64,000 bases of DNA, taken from positions 62,001 to 126,000 of the forward strand of contig NZ_FNYJ01000009.1 of the NCBI RefSeq assembly GCF_900108875.1. Reading direction: 5' to 3'. Below, piece after piece: positions 8,600 through 17,501 of the stretch. The notes beneath the pieces are model-generated. The model was not told the origin of the DNA and made no database searches. It worked only from the letters and a program-made list of their open reading frames with translations. The stretch is from Pseudomonas sp. NFR16. GTDB lineage: Bacteria; Pseudomonadota; Gammaproteobacteria; Pseudomonadales; Pseudomonadaceae. The position numbers and the translations under genes are program-made. Every line of letters starts with the position of its first letter. Positions within the stretch are counted from its first letter, which is position 1.

Positions 8600-8614
8600 C
8601 TTCATTTTTTGAAG
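8600..8614. promoter_or_regulatory. Operator-like inverted repeat between tolC-like and SDR-like genes
   Basis: CTTCA-TTTTT-TGAAG is a perfect 5-bp inverted repeat with the same 5-nt spacer as the elements next to the HxlR genes. It lies in the short divergent promoter region and could control both genes. Confidence 0.55.
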
Positions 8615-8644
8615 CTTCAATGTGCTAATTGGATGGGTCGAGCG

Positions 8645-9385
8645 ATGAAAAAACCAACAGCTATTGTCATAGGGGTGGGGGCATTCAATGGGCTAGGTGC
8701 AACCCTGTGTAAACTTTTTGCAGCTGAAGGGTTTCACGTCTGGGTCGCCGGGCGAACTGAGGATAAACTTCGAGCTGTCATCGACCAGATTATTTCGAAC
8801 GGTGGCTCAGCCGAACCGGCCGTCATGGACGCTTCCAACGAGCAACAGGTAGTCGAACTTTTTGCGGCAGCCAACCAACGGCACGAGAACCACGAAGCCC
8901 CTAGCCTGGTGGTGTTCAATGGGGGCAGCTTCGCGCGTACCCCTATCAGGGAAATGTCGGCAATGCAGTTCGAAGAACACTGGCGTGGCGGATGCTTTGC
9001 TGGCTTTCTAGTGGGCCGAGAGGCATCTAAGACTATGACAATCCACGGTGGAGGTACCTTGCTGTTTAGTGGAGCGACAGCCAGCCTTCGCGGAAAAGCC
9101 AATTACGCCCACTTTTCCTCCGCGAAGGCGGGGTTACGAATGATCTCGCAAAGCATTGCAAGAGAGCTTGGGCCCATGGGAGTGCATGTGGCCCATGTCA
9201 TCCTTGATGGGGGAATCATGCGCGAGCACAGCACAGCCCAAGCAACGCTCAACGTTCGAAACAGACCGGAAAAGAGCCTGATGGATTACGACGCTGTGGC
9301 TCAGGTCTACCTCCAGATTCATAGACAACCCCGTTCCGCCTGGACGGCGGAGATTGACCTGCGATCCAACGAAGAAGCGTTCTGA
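8645..9385 (+). CDS. SDR-like NAD(P)-binding protein lacking the catalytic Tyr
   Basis: The 246-residue product is a short-chain dehydrogenase/reductase by fold. It has the cofactor motif AIVIGVGAFNGLGATLCKLF, the NNAG-like segment LVVFNGGSF, and a Ser in TLLFSGATASLRG. At the catalytic YxxxK the sequence reads ANYAHFSSAKAG, so Phe occupies the Tyr position four residues before the Lys. Similar FxxxK SDRs exist in proteobacteria and their reaction is unclear. The start at 8645 (MKKPTAIV) is chosen because the fold begins there; the upstream in-frame ATGs would overlap the promoter palindrome. It is divergent from the TolC-like gene. Confidence 0.85.
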   Translation: MKKPTAIVIGVGAFNGLGATLCKLFAAEGFHVWVAGRTEDKLRAVIDQIISNGGSAEPAVMDASNEQQVVELFAAANQRHENHEAPSLVVFNGGSFARTPIREMSAMQFEEHWRGGCFAGFLVGREASKTMTIHGGGTLLFSGATASLRGKANYAHFSSAKAGLRMISQSIARELGPMGVHVAHVILDGGIMREHSTAQATLNVRNRPEKSLMDYDAVAQVYLQIHRQPRSAWTAEIDLRSNEEAF

Positions 9386-9734
9386 GTTAGCCTGCTTCCT
9401 TCTTAAACGGTAGCGAGCATGGCTTGATAGCGCGGTTGCCGTTAGGCCAACCGCTCTGCCCGAAAATCCTTTCATGCTAGAGGAGCTCCCTCGCTCCTCG
9501 CCGCTGCCCTGAGCTTTGAGTGGGATGATTTATCAGCCCACTGCTTCTTCCTCATATCCTCAATCCGCTACCACTCAGCGCAAAAAAATACCACGAACAT
9601 GAATATAGCCCTGACCGGCTATGGGCGGTCTTCAATAAATTACGCCTGCAATGTATATTATGATCATACGAATCGAGATGCCGGGCGCTCAGCCAATATG
9701 TCAGGCATTGCCAGTTGTACGATGGAGACAATTA
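9386..9734. other. Intergenic region with promoter of HxlR regulator 2
   Basis: No gene is supported here. It contains CTTCA-ATAAA-TTACG (9630-9644), aligned base for base with the operator of HxlR regulator 1 but with a degenerate right half. TTCAAT (9631-9636) and TATATT (9654-9659), 17 nt apart, form a promoter identical in layout to that before regulator 1. Confidence 0.55.
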
Positions 9735-10241
9735 ATGGGATGGGAAGAGGAAGCAAGCTCAACGGTCTGCCCTGTTGCGAAATCACTTGCTGCCGTGGGT
9801 GACCGGTGGACGCTTTTAATCATGCGCGAACTCAGCATGGGCGTTCGCAGATTTGACGACATCCAAGCTCAACTTGGAGCATCCTCGTACCTGCTTTCAA
9901 CGCGGTTAAAACGACTGGAGCAGGATGGCATCATCGAGCGTCGTCTATATCGCGAAAAACCGGAACGTTATGAATATTACGCGACGCCCAAGGGACGGGC
10001 GCTTGATCCTATCCTGCTGATGCTCCGTGCCTGGGGCATGCAATATTGCACCCACACTCCCGACGAGGAGCCTGCAGTACACTTGACTCATAGACCAACA
10101 GGCGAAGTGGTAGACGAGCATTGGCGAATTCCTGAGAACGAATGGCCATTCTCGCTTGACTCACTGGATGCGCGAATCAGTGACCGGTTCGAGGCGGAAC
10201 GTGAAGCCAAGCGGCGCAATTTCAGGAAAGGCGGAAGGTAA
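9735..10241 (+). CDS. HxlR-family transcriptional regulator 2
   Basis: The 168-residue product is a close paralogue of the regulator at 2902. Both begin MGWEEE, share CPxAKSLxAVGDRWTLLIMR and the same long C-terminal extension, and end in KRRNFRK. The start at 9735 is set by that alignment; an upstream in-frame ATG at 9651 lies inside the promoter. The N-terminal Cys is conserved. No obvious target is next to it: downstream on the other strand is a truncated EAL gene whose 3' extension overlaps the last 81 bp. Since the promoter elements match those of regulator 1, the two probably cross-regulate or share targets. Confidence 0.9.
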   Translation: MGWEEEASSTVCPVAKSLAAVGDRWTLLIMRELSMGVRRFDDIQAQLGASSYLLSTRLKRLEQDGIIERRLYREKPERYEYYATPKGRALDPILLMLRAWGMQYCTHTPDEEPAVHLTHRPTGEVVDEHWRIPENEWPFSLDSLDARISDRFEAEREAKRRNFRKGGR

Positions 10242-11129
10242 CCACGCGCGCAGTTCGCATAGCCTATCTATCGAGCTGCAAATGAAAGGTCTCCTCCTGC
10301 TAACAGTTGCCACTCTCTGGTAGCCGATCAGGTCATCAATTGGCGACGGCCTATGCAGAAGATAGCCCTGTACAAAATCAACGCCTAGGTCTCGGAGGTG
10401 GTTTTGGACGGTGATGTTTTCAACGTACTCTGCAACTGTCTTCACCCCTAGAACCCGAGCAACGTCAATAAAACATCTGACAGCCGCATCATCTAATGAA
10501 TCAGTCACCACATTTTTGACAAATTGACCATCTATTTTCAAATAGTCGACTGGCAAAGTCTTAAGGTATCCAAACGATGACGCCCCTGCCCCAAAATCAT
10601 CGAGGGCGACACGCACCCCAACAGCTCTGATTTGCTTAATGAAATGGGCTGCGTCAGCAAAATTCGTTACGGCAGAGGTTTCTGTGACTTCGAAACACAA
10701 GCGCGAGCAAACTGGGGAGCCCGCACTCGACAACACCTCAAGCGTCCACGCATGGAATGCCCGGTCACCGACAGATTGTCCTGATAGGTTGATACTGAGG
10801 GTTTCGACTTTGGCGTCCACTGGCAGGGCTTCCATCCACTTGATCGCCTGTATGAGCACCCACCGATCTATTCGAGAAGCCAAGTGAAATCTTTCTGCCG
10901 CTGGGAGGAATGCTCCAGGTGGAATCAGGGCGCCATCTGCATCGAGCATACGCAGCAACACTTCCGCGTGAATTCCTTGGGACGAATGGTTGAGAGGCGT
11001 AATTCGCTGTGCATATAGTCTGAAACGCCCCTCGTCCAATGCTTGTTCTATCCTCACCGTCCACTGCATTTCACCATGGCGTAAAGCGTAGCCATCGCAT
11101 GATGGCCACACATTGGAGCGCGCATTCAC
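10161..11129 (-). pseudogene. Truncated EAL-domain gene (N-terminal GGDEF part lost)
   Basis: The 322-residue open frame contains a nearly complete EAL phosphodiesterase domain: AEVLLRM (EVL form of the signature), INLSGQS, CFEVTET, ALDDFGAG, LKIDGQF, VAEYVEN, QGYLLHRP. These are the metal and c-di-GMP ligands, so the domain itself could be active. The first ~20 residues resemble the linker that normally follows a GGDEF domain, and the GGDEF domain is missing because the frame begins 18 bp from the end of the flgD-like gene. The last ~55 residues have no EAL-family similarity. They run antisense through the end of HxlR regulator 2, suggesting the original stop was also lost. I read this as a gene fragment truncated at both ends. 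Confidence 0.75.
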
Positions 11130-11146
11130 AACTAATGCTATAGATT

Positions 11147-11845
11147 TTATATGCCGATTTGGCGAATTTTCGACAATTCTACGTTTGTCCCATCAGCTAG
11201 ATTGAGCGTCATTGCCGCGCCTGCTCCTCCCATCGTTACACTTGTGACTGTGTCAGGGAGATAGGTTTTCAGGTCAGTGAGCTTCCCATCCAGGCTGCCG
11301 GTTGCCTTGAAGCTGTAGTCCCCAGCATCCAGCGTCTTTCCAGCATCATCCTTGCCATCCCACGTAAACTTTACATCTCCTGCCTTTTGCTCTTTTAAAT
11401 CAATAGTCCGCACAAGGTCACCATCGCTGTTGTAGATCTTGACGGTAGTTTGCGTACTAGAACTCGGCAGATTGACTGTACCGACCAGATCCTTACTAGT
11501 ATCGACGTGCGTTGAACCGCTATCGACCACAACCGTGCGTCCAACCAAGCTTGAAGCTTGGAGTGCTTGGGACGCCTGATACATTCCCCCGATTGCATCG
11601 ACAGACGTGCTCAGATTCTGCATCGTTTCAAGACTGCTGAATTGTGCCAATTGCGCGACAAACTGACTGTTGTCTTGAGGATCGAGAGGGTTCTGGTTCT
11701 GCATCTGAGTAACGAGGAGCTGGAGGAACGCGTCTTTTCCCAGCGAACTGTCGCCCGTATAAGAATTGCCAGACTTGCCTGAAGAACCTTGTTGCAACGA
11801 CTTCACAAAATCGCTGGTAGCACTGTTATCAACAGAAGCGCTCAT
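11147..11845 (-). CDS. flgD: FlgD-like flagellar hook assembly (capping) protein
   Basis: The 232-residue product starts at the ATG at 11845 (MSASVDN). It has the FlgD N-terminal signature (DAFLQLLVTQMQNQNPLDP, then FVAQLAQFSSLETMQ). The C-terminal FlgD Ig/Tudor-like region includes VKIYNSDGDLVRTIDL and VKFTWDGKDDAGKTLDAGDY. FlgD caps the growing hook in the periplasm and recruits FlgE. Its usual operon partners (flgB, flgC, flgE in order) are absent; it stands alone next to fliD and a decayed flgE in the opposite direction. It is therefore probably a displaced or secondary copy. Confidence 0.88.
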   Translation of the reverse strand: MSASVDNSATSDFVKSLQQGSSGKSGNSYTGDSSLGKDAFLQLLVTQMQNQNPLDPQDNSQFVAQLAQFSSLETMQNLSTSVDAIGGMYQASQALQASSLVGRTVVVDSGSTHVDTSKDLVGTVNLPSSSTQTTVKIYNSDGDLVRTIDLKEQKAGDVKFTWDGKDDAGKTLDAGDYSFKATGSLDGKLTDLKTYLPDTVTSVTMGGAGAAMTLNLADGTNVELSKIRQIGI

Positions 11846-12596
11846 CGACGTCTCCCACTGTTTATATGGATATGCCCTCGCCTGCGGACACACAGAGACG
11901 GGCATCTGTTGGCGATTGAGAAACCGCCGTTCGCCTATATCACCCGCCCAAGGTTAGATGGATGACGCAGGACAAAAAAAGGCTGGATTCTCAAAATAAT
12001 ATTCACTTCAAATTATAAAGCAATATCTTTTTATAATCTGATTAGAAGCGGCAAAACTTAGCCGCACGTGGCAATTCCTTGCCCCTGCAATAGGGGCTCC
12101 GGTTGCCGGATGCAACTGCCATTCATCCTTTAAAAATTTATTAAATTTTTTTCAGCCGCTTTTTCCTGGAGAAAGTAATTCTTATCCTATTGATTTATAT
12201 GGTTTTTTTAAGTTTCTCCAGACTGGAGAAGACACAAGGTCGTGTTGCTTTATTTTTTAAAGGGTCGTATCGTAAAACCTAGTTCACAACCAGCGTCGTT
12301 GTTCATCTTGCTCTACAGAGCGTTCAAGACGTTCAACAACGGCGCGCTTGAAACGCCGTCTGCACAGTGGAGCGTTCTCTGCCCTGCCGGAAGGGTGGAG
12401 TGACTACGAGCATTGGTAACTTCGATGGAGGGTGGGTAATCAGACGCCGCATCTTCCTGCGGAAGCTAACGCTTCAGTACTGAATTAACACTTGAATTCG
12501 CTAAAAACAGCGGCGACCCAGTGATATATGCAAAAGCGAGCATACGCCTGCCGGCTTCCTACCAGCACGCCTGATTAACGTTGAAAGGAGATACAA
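11846..12596. other. AT-rich intergenic region between flgD-like and fliD-like genes
   Basis: No coding region is supported. It contains two perfect copies of the recurrent palindrome, CTTCA-AATTA-TAAAG (12006-12020) and CTTTA-TTTTT-TAAAG (12248-12262). The second shares 19 nt of context (GTTGCTTTATTTTTTRAAG) with the site at 17030. A strong ribosome binding site (AAAGGAGAT) precedes fliD. No sigma-28 or sigma-54 promoter was recognised with confidence. Confidence 0.5.
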
Positions 12597-14021
12597 ATGG
12601 CTAGTCCTATCACCCCGGCCACCGGTCTAGGTTCAGGTCTTGAAATTGGGAAGATTGTCACCGCGCTTGTCGACGCAGACAAGCTAGCAAAACAAACCCA
12701 GATTACCACTCAGACAAAACTGGTTACGACCAAATTATCGGGTATCGGTACATTGCAGTCAGCAGTGGCCGCCTTTCAGGACGTTCTGAAAAAGCTTGGA
12801 GATAATGACAACCCGGCTTTCAACGGTTTCTCGGCAAAGTCATCTAATGAAAACTCTCTGACGGTTACCTCCGATAACAATGCGGTACCTGGCACCTATA
12901 AAATTCACGTCAACAATATCGCCACGAGCTCTTCCGTCGCGACCGCCGCGTTTTCAGGCGGCACCAGCAGTGCCATTCCGACTGGCAACCTGAGTGTCAC
13001 TCAAAATGGCATTACGCAAAGCTACTCCATACCTTCGGGCGCTACGCTGGAATCGGTAGCCAAAGAGATCAACGCGCAGAGCAAGACAACCAACGTAAGC
13101 GCCAACCTCATCACCGACGATAACGGCACGCGCTTGGTGTTCAGCTCCACCATAACTGGCAAAGGCGCTGATATCACCACAAGCAGCGATATCGCAGGCT
13201 TCACCATCGCTTCGAATACAGCGTTGGATGCATCTTCCGCTAGCAGCGCAGGGTACATCGGCAACCAGGCTGAAAACGCATCTTTCACTGTCAACGGGAT
13301 GGCCATAACCAGCAGCAGCAATAAAATTGACAAGACAGTAGGGGGGATGACCCTTACGCTGCTGGGTAACAACACTGATTCAACAGTGAATGTAAGCACC
13401 AACGCCGACGGGTTGAAGACCTCGCTGCAATCGTTCATCACAGCGTATAACAATGTGGTCACCGCGATCTCTACTGTGACCAAGGCCACAATTAGCGATA
13501 CCCCAGATCCAACAACTGGCGCAACCGTGACTCCAGCGGCACTGACCGGCGATTCGATGCCCCGTGAAATCCTCTCCGCGATGCGTGGAGTGCTGACAAC
13601 CACAGGAGCTGGAGGCGACTTGTCAGTGCTGTCGCAGTTGGGTATCAGCACCTCTCAGACCGATGGTACCTTGTCGCTCGATGACAAAAAGTTTTCCGCC
13701 GCTATGGACAAGGGACTGGGCGGAGATGTGCAGCAATTGTTCAGTGGCACCGATGACTCTAACGGATTGCTAACTAGGATGAACACCGCACTCACGCCGT
13801 ACACCCAAACTGGGGGCCTATTCGACGACAGGAAGAGCAGGCTGACCACTCAGGAGGACGACCTCCAGAACCAGCAGGCGGCACTTGACCTGCACGTTCA
13901 GAGTCTGACCGCCACCTTAACAGCCAAGTACAACTCGATGGACTCGCTGGTAGGCCAGCTTAAAGCCACAGCTTCCAGTATAACTTCTTTCTTCGATTCG
14001 CTGAACGCACAGAAATCTTGA
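12597..14021 (+). CDS. fliD: FliD-like flagellar filament cap protein
   Basis: The 474-residue product has the FliD N-terminal domain (GLGSGLEIGKIVTALVDADK..., heptad-rich start), a serine/threonine-rich middle with the FliD repeats (VPGTYKIHVNNIAT, ENASFTVNGMAITSSSN) and a C-terminal coiled coil (LTTQEDDLQNQQAALDLHV ... LTATLTAKYNSMDSLVGQL). FliD forms the pentameric cap that folds flagellin at the filament tip. The start has AAAGGAGAT 6 nt upstream. The length is normal for Pseudomonas FliD. The usual neighbours fliC, flaG and fliS are absent, so the gene is outside a normal flagellar locus. Confidence 0.9.
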   Translation: MASPITPATGLGSGLEIGKIVTALVDADKLAKQTQITTQTKLVTTKLSGIGTLQSAVAAFQDVLKKLGDNDNPAFNGFSAKSSNENSLTVTSDNNAVPGTYKIHVNNIATSSSVATAAFSGGTSSAIPTGNLSVTQNGITQSYSIPSGATLESVAKEINAQSKTTNVSANLITDDNGTRLVFSSTITGKGADITTSSDIAGFTIASNTALDASSASSAGYIGNQAENASFTVNGMAITSSSNKIDKTVGGMTLTLLGNNTDSTVNVSTNADGLKTSLQSFITAYNNVVTAISTVTKATISDTPDPTTGATVTPAALTGDSMPREILSAMRGVLTTTGAGGDLSVLSQLGISTSQTDGTLSLDDKKFSAAMDKGLGGDVQQLFSGTDDSNGLLTRMNTALTPYTQTGGLFDDRKSRLTTQEDDLQNQQAALDLHVQSLTATLTAKYNSMDSLVGQLKATASSITSFFDSLNAQKS

Positions 14022-14043
14022 CGACGTATCAGTAGCCTGAAGG

Positions 14044-14066
14044 CCCGGCCAAGCGCCGGGTTTTTT
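14044..14066 (+). terminator. Rho-independent terminator of fliD-like gene
   Basis: CCCGGC (14044-14049), a 5-nt loop and GCCGGG (14055-14060) are followed by six T, directly after the fliD-like stop codon. Confidence 0.85.
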
Positions 14067-14147
14067 CTGCTCGCGGCGCACTTGGGTGAATGGATGACAG
14101 CGACTCAAGAGTCCTTCACACCGATACAACCCGTCATCGTCTGAGTC

Positions 14148-15405
14148 CGCAATATCGCGAACGTCGCAACCGTTGGTTTCAAAGCCTCTCGGGCTGAATT
14201 TGCCGATCAGTATGCCCAATCCATACGCGGTACTTCAGGTGGGACAGATGTGGGCAACGGCGTATACACCGCCGCAGTGACTCAGGAATTTAGCCAAGGT
14301 ACGCTGTCTACCGGTACTGGACGCAGTCTTGACCTTGCCATTCAGGGGAATTTTTTTCATGGTTAGTAACAATGGGGAAAAACTCTATACCCGAGCAGGC
14401 AACTTCCACACAGACCCAAACGGGTACGTTATCGACAATAATGGCGACAACCTGCAAGGTTATGGCGTCGACGCCAATGGCAACGTGCAGAAGGGAGCCC
14501 TGACGAACCTACGAGTGGATAGCTCAAACATGCCACCCAAAGCTACTGGCGAAATTTCTATTGCATCCAATTTAAATTCGTCGATGCCCGTTATCACTAA
14601 AACATTCGATCCTAAAGCCACTGATTCATATTCAACCACCATGAGTACAACCATCTACGACAACCAAGGTAATGCGCACACGCTAGATCAGTATTTTACT
14701 AAAACAGGAACTAACACATGGAGCATGCATACGCTGATTGACGGACGAAGTATTTCGGATCCAGCAACCGATCCTGTTGTCGCGGATGAAACCGAGTTGA
14801 AATTTGACTCTGCAGGCAATCTCATCACATCCCCGTCGCCTACGTCGACTGCAAACATTGGCGTCAATGCCGATGGCACTTGTTATAAAAAACTGGGTAC
14901 CGGCTGAAAAACATACGACGGGGTCTGTTACTACCTGGACAGCCAATGGTGCAGGCGTAGCTCCCGCAGGCATGAAACTGGACATGCTTGCTACCACCCA
15001 AACTGATGCGAGTAGCGGAGCGACCTCAAAGCACCAAGACGGGAATTTTACCGGGCAAATTACGAGCATGAGCGTGGATCACTCAGGCAATATGTTTGCA
15101 ACCTATACCAACGGAGAATCCCGGGTAATCGGCCAGGTATCACTTACCACGTTTGCAAACGCTCAAGGGTTGGAACCGGCAGGGGAACGATGTGGCGCGA
15201 GACTTATGCTTCTGGTACCCCTGTCACAGGGGAGCCTGACTCAGGCACGCTGGGCTACATCAATGGTTCGGCTCTGGAGGAGTCCAACGTTGACCTCAGT
15301 GCTGAGCTTGTGGAGCTGATCAAGGCCCAAGCTAACTACCAGGCCAACGCCAAAACAATTTCCACAGAAAGCACCATTCTCCAGACGACGATTCAAATGA
15401 CCTAA
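14148..15405 (+). pseudogene. flgE: Flagellar hook protein flgE, multiply frameshifted
   Basis: Pieces of one FlgE protein follow each other in three frames. The first is NIANVATVGFKASRAEF from 14148, ending at a T7 tract near 14345-14354, where one T too many shifts the frame. Next comes VSNNGEKLYTRAGNF ... TELKFDSAGNLITS. A second shift near 14880 leads into IKNWVPAEKHTTGSV. The third is a missing G near 15184, before MWRETYASGTPVTGEPDSG and the typical C-terminal ESNVDLSAELVELIKAQANY ... ILQTTIQMT at 15405. The extreme N-terminus is also missing. With three frameshifts and no start, it is not functional. It is part of the stray flagellar segment 11.1-15.4 kb. Confidence 0.88.
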
Positions 15406-15475
15406 GACTTCGTTCAGCCGTCAGGTAGCCCTTTATGAAGGACTACCTGACCGGAAGCACTTCTCAATGAAGCGA

Positions 15476-15868
15476 TCATTCCACGGGAGCGTACTGCATC
15501 TCACCATTGCCGAATGACCAGTCTTCACGCTTCACATCGATCAGACTGATCCAGACATCTTCTTTACGAATCCCGGTCTTGGCATTAATCCCATCTGCCA
15601 CTGCTTTATAAAACGCCTTTTTCACCTCAATGGTTCGCCCCGCATTCCAGGTAATCTGAATAAAGACTATTTTTGGTGTGTAGGTAACGCCGAGGTATCC
15701 GTCCGCTGGATAAACCAATTCGTCTTTGGCGTGCCGGTTTATGACCTGGAATCGGTCATGTTCCGGAACTCCGGCGGCATTCACCATGGCGTCGTAGACG
15801 ACGTCACCTATTGCAGCGACGGTTTCTAAGCTGGTTTCGGCTGCAACATCAATTCGCGCTAAGGGCAT
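15476..15868 (-). CDS. Tautomerase superfamily protein
   Basis: The ~130-residue product begins MPLARIDV from the ATG at 15868. This start is chosen because tautomerases use the amino-terminal proline (Pro1 after Met removal) as catalytic base; the upstream frame extension has no support. The length and segments such as FIQITWNAGRTIEVKKAFYKAV and EDVWISLIDVKREDWSFGNG fit the larger tautomerases (4-oxalocrotonate tautomerase/malonate semialdehyde decarboxylase type) better than the 62-residue 4-OT. These act on unsaturated keto acids or halogenated acrylates. It is divergent from a LysR gene across a 125-bp gap with a LysR-type palindrome, so it is the likely target of that regulator. Confidence 0.85.
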   Translation of the reverse strand: MPLARIDVAAETSLETVAAIGDVVYDAMVNAAGVPEHDRFQVINRHAKDELVYPADGYLGVTYTPKIVFIQITWNAGRTIEVKKAFYKAVADGINAKTGIRKEDVWISLIDVKREDWSFGNGEMQYAPVE

Positions 15869-15942
15869 TGGAGCAATCCTTTCTGAAATTTTTTGTGTCA
15901 CCCGCTATCAGCAAGCGAGGGTTGACCTACCCTATGACATCG

Positions 15943-15959
15943 GTTTGAATTCATCAAAC
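15943..15959. promoter_or_regulatory. LysR-type operator between tautomerase and LysR genes
   Basis: GTTTGA-ATTCA-TCAAAC is a perfect 6-bp inverted repeat with a 5-nt spacer and contains the T-N11-A pattern of LysR recognition sites. It lies 34 bp before the LysR start in the divergent promoter region. Confidence 0.65.
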
Positions 15960-15992
15960 GCATAGTTTTTCTGGTAATCATGAGGTATTCGC

Positions 15993-16895
15993 ATGCAATT
16001 AGAAGACTTGAGGGCCTTTACCGCTGTAGTGGAGTGCGCATCCCTTACAAAAGCTGCTGAAAGACTACGCCTGACTCAGTCGGCGGTATCGCGACGAATC
16101 CAAAATCTGGAGGAGTCGCTTGGGACATTGCTTTTTGACCGAACCAGCAGGCCCCCTGTACCAAACCTGATGGGGTTTCGAATTTATGAGGGCGCATTGG
16201 ATTTGCTTCACGATGCCGAACAGTTGCGGCGGATTCCCCAGGAAACTGCGTCGCCCTGTGGGAAATTTCGGGTGGGTTTTATTCAGGTGGTGGCTGATGT
16301 CGTGGTGTTGGATGCAGTGTCATCAATCAGGAAAGCTTTTCCTGGGCTGGATATGCAGGTGGCAACCCATTGGAGTTCCGAGCTTCAACACCTGCTGGCT
16401 AAGGGGGAGCTTGATGTCGCAACCCTGTTGCTCCCGGCCCACAGTAGCCCGCCACCGGGCCTCGATGGGACATTCGTAGCGACTCTCGATATTTTAGTGG
16501 TGCAAAGCAAAAGGCATCCCGTGGTGGAGCAACTGACCAATATAAGAAGCTTGTCTGACTGTGGCTGGGTCTTGAACCCAAAGGGCTGTGGTTACCGAGC
16601 TGCGTTGGAGTCGGCAATGGGAGGACACGGGCAAGTGCTGAAGCTTGCCGTCGATACTCATGGTGCAGCTATCCAGATGCGCATGATTGCGGCCGGCTTG
16701 GGACTGGGGCTGCTGCCGAAAAAAGTATTTGAGGAAAGCTCACTGAGCGACGAGTTATCAATTGTCGAGGTATCGGACTTTTCGCTTCAAATGAATATTT
16801 GGGTCGTTTATCCGTTGCAACAGGGAAATCTGAAGCAAGCCTACGATCTGCTCAAGCGACACGTCATCGATACATTTCGAGTTCCATCTCAGTAA
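15993..16895 (+). CDS. LysR-family transcriptional regulator 1
   Basis: The 300-residue product is a full-length LysR regulator. It has an N-terminal winged HTH (MQLEDLRAFTAVVECASLTKAAERLRLTQSAVSRRIQNLEE) and a periplasmic-binding-protein-like effector domain from about residue 95. The C-terminal segment MIAAGLGLGLLPKKVF is typical. It is divergent from the tautomerase gene, with a palindromic operator between, and is the probable activator of that gene. The effector is unknown. Confidence 0.92.
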   Translation: MQLEDLRAFTAVVECASLTKAAERLRLTQSAVSRRIQNLEESLGTLLFDRTSRPPVPNLMGFRIYEGALDLLHDAEQLRRIPQETASPCGKFRVGFIQVVADVVVLDAVSSIRKAFPGLDMQVATHWSSELQHLLAKGELDVATLLLPAHSSPPPGLDGTFVATLDILVVQSKRHPVVEQLTNIRSLSDCGWVLNPKGCGYRAALESAMGGHGQVLKLAVDTHGAAIQMRMIAAGLGLGLLPKKVFEESSLSDELSIVEVSDFSLQMNIWVVYPLQQGNLKQAYDLLKRHVIDTFRVPSQ

Positions 16896-17029
16896 GGGGC
16901 TGCTTCTAGGCGGGAATCCACCCCATTCTGCACCCCTTTCATACTCTCCCCCGCTTTGGCCCAATCATTCGTGCCTCCCTGTGCCTCTGACGCCCCATCA
17001 AACAAGAATTTTCATTAATTGCCTTGTTG

Positions 17030-17044
17030 CTTTATTTTTTGAAG
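17030..17044. promoter_or_regulatory. Operator-like inverted repeat upstream of the 17131 gene
   Basis: CTTTA-TTTTT-TGAAG matches the recurrent CTTYA-N5-TRAAG element and lies ~87 bp upstream of the next gene. Its left context (GTTG) is shared with the site at 12248. Confidence 0.5.
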
Positions 17045-17130
17045 TGATCGAGCATACATTTCGTCATTCACTCATGTGCTCCGCATGCGACTGGAGAAAG
17101 ATCTGATGAAAACTGGAACCGGAGATGGCT

Positions 17131-17433
17131 ATGAGCAGCGTTGAAGATGTCGGATCCTCGGTGACTCTCACAGCGGTCAGATCCATCACTGCGGAGGAAA
17201 TCAAGAAGGCCAAGGCTGGGATAATTGGGGGTTCTGACGGCAACCTTTTTGCAGTCGCCCATGACGATGATCACTCTGCCCAGTCTGAGCCTGTGCAAGA
17301 GGTTAGCTGGAAAGCCTCACAGGCAGAAGCTCTTCGCTGGTACGACAATGAATGCGAACAGTTCGCGCGACTGAGCGTCGACCTCCAAGCTAAGCGGGCA
17401 ATCTCCATCAAAAATGTAGAGGAACTTCTGTAA
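17131..17433 (+). CDS. Small protein of unknown function (100 aa)
   Basis: I do not recognise this protein. The ATG at 17131 is preferred to 17125 because GGAG lies 6 nt upstream of it. The product is acidic in its middle (AVAHDDDHSAQSE) with a helical C-terminal half (WKASQAEALRWYDNECEQFARLSVDLQ) and no membrane segment or signal peptide. It is 68 bp upstream of the lipocalin-like gene in the same direction and preceded by a copy of the recurrent palindrome. Co-expression with the lipocalin-like gene is likely. Confidence 0.55.
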   Translation: MSSVEDVGSSVTLTAVRSITAEEIKKAKAGIIGGSDGNLFAVAHDDDHSAQSEPVQEVSWKASQAEALRWYDNECEQFARLSVDLQAKRAISIKNVEELL

Positions 17434-17501
17434 GCCTGATGATGGTTAGGAACCACCATCACATTGTCAGCCGCCATTTAACCTTTGATAGGAAATGTGG
17501 A

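Noticed and set aside
13022..13651. Long leftward frame (209 codons) inside fliD
   Set aside because: It is the hydrophobic-looking antisense shadow of the serine/threonine-rich fliD gene, with no initiation signal.
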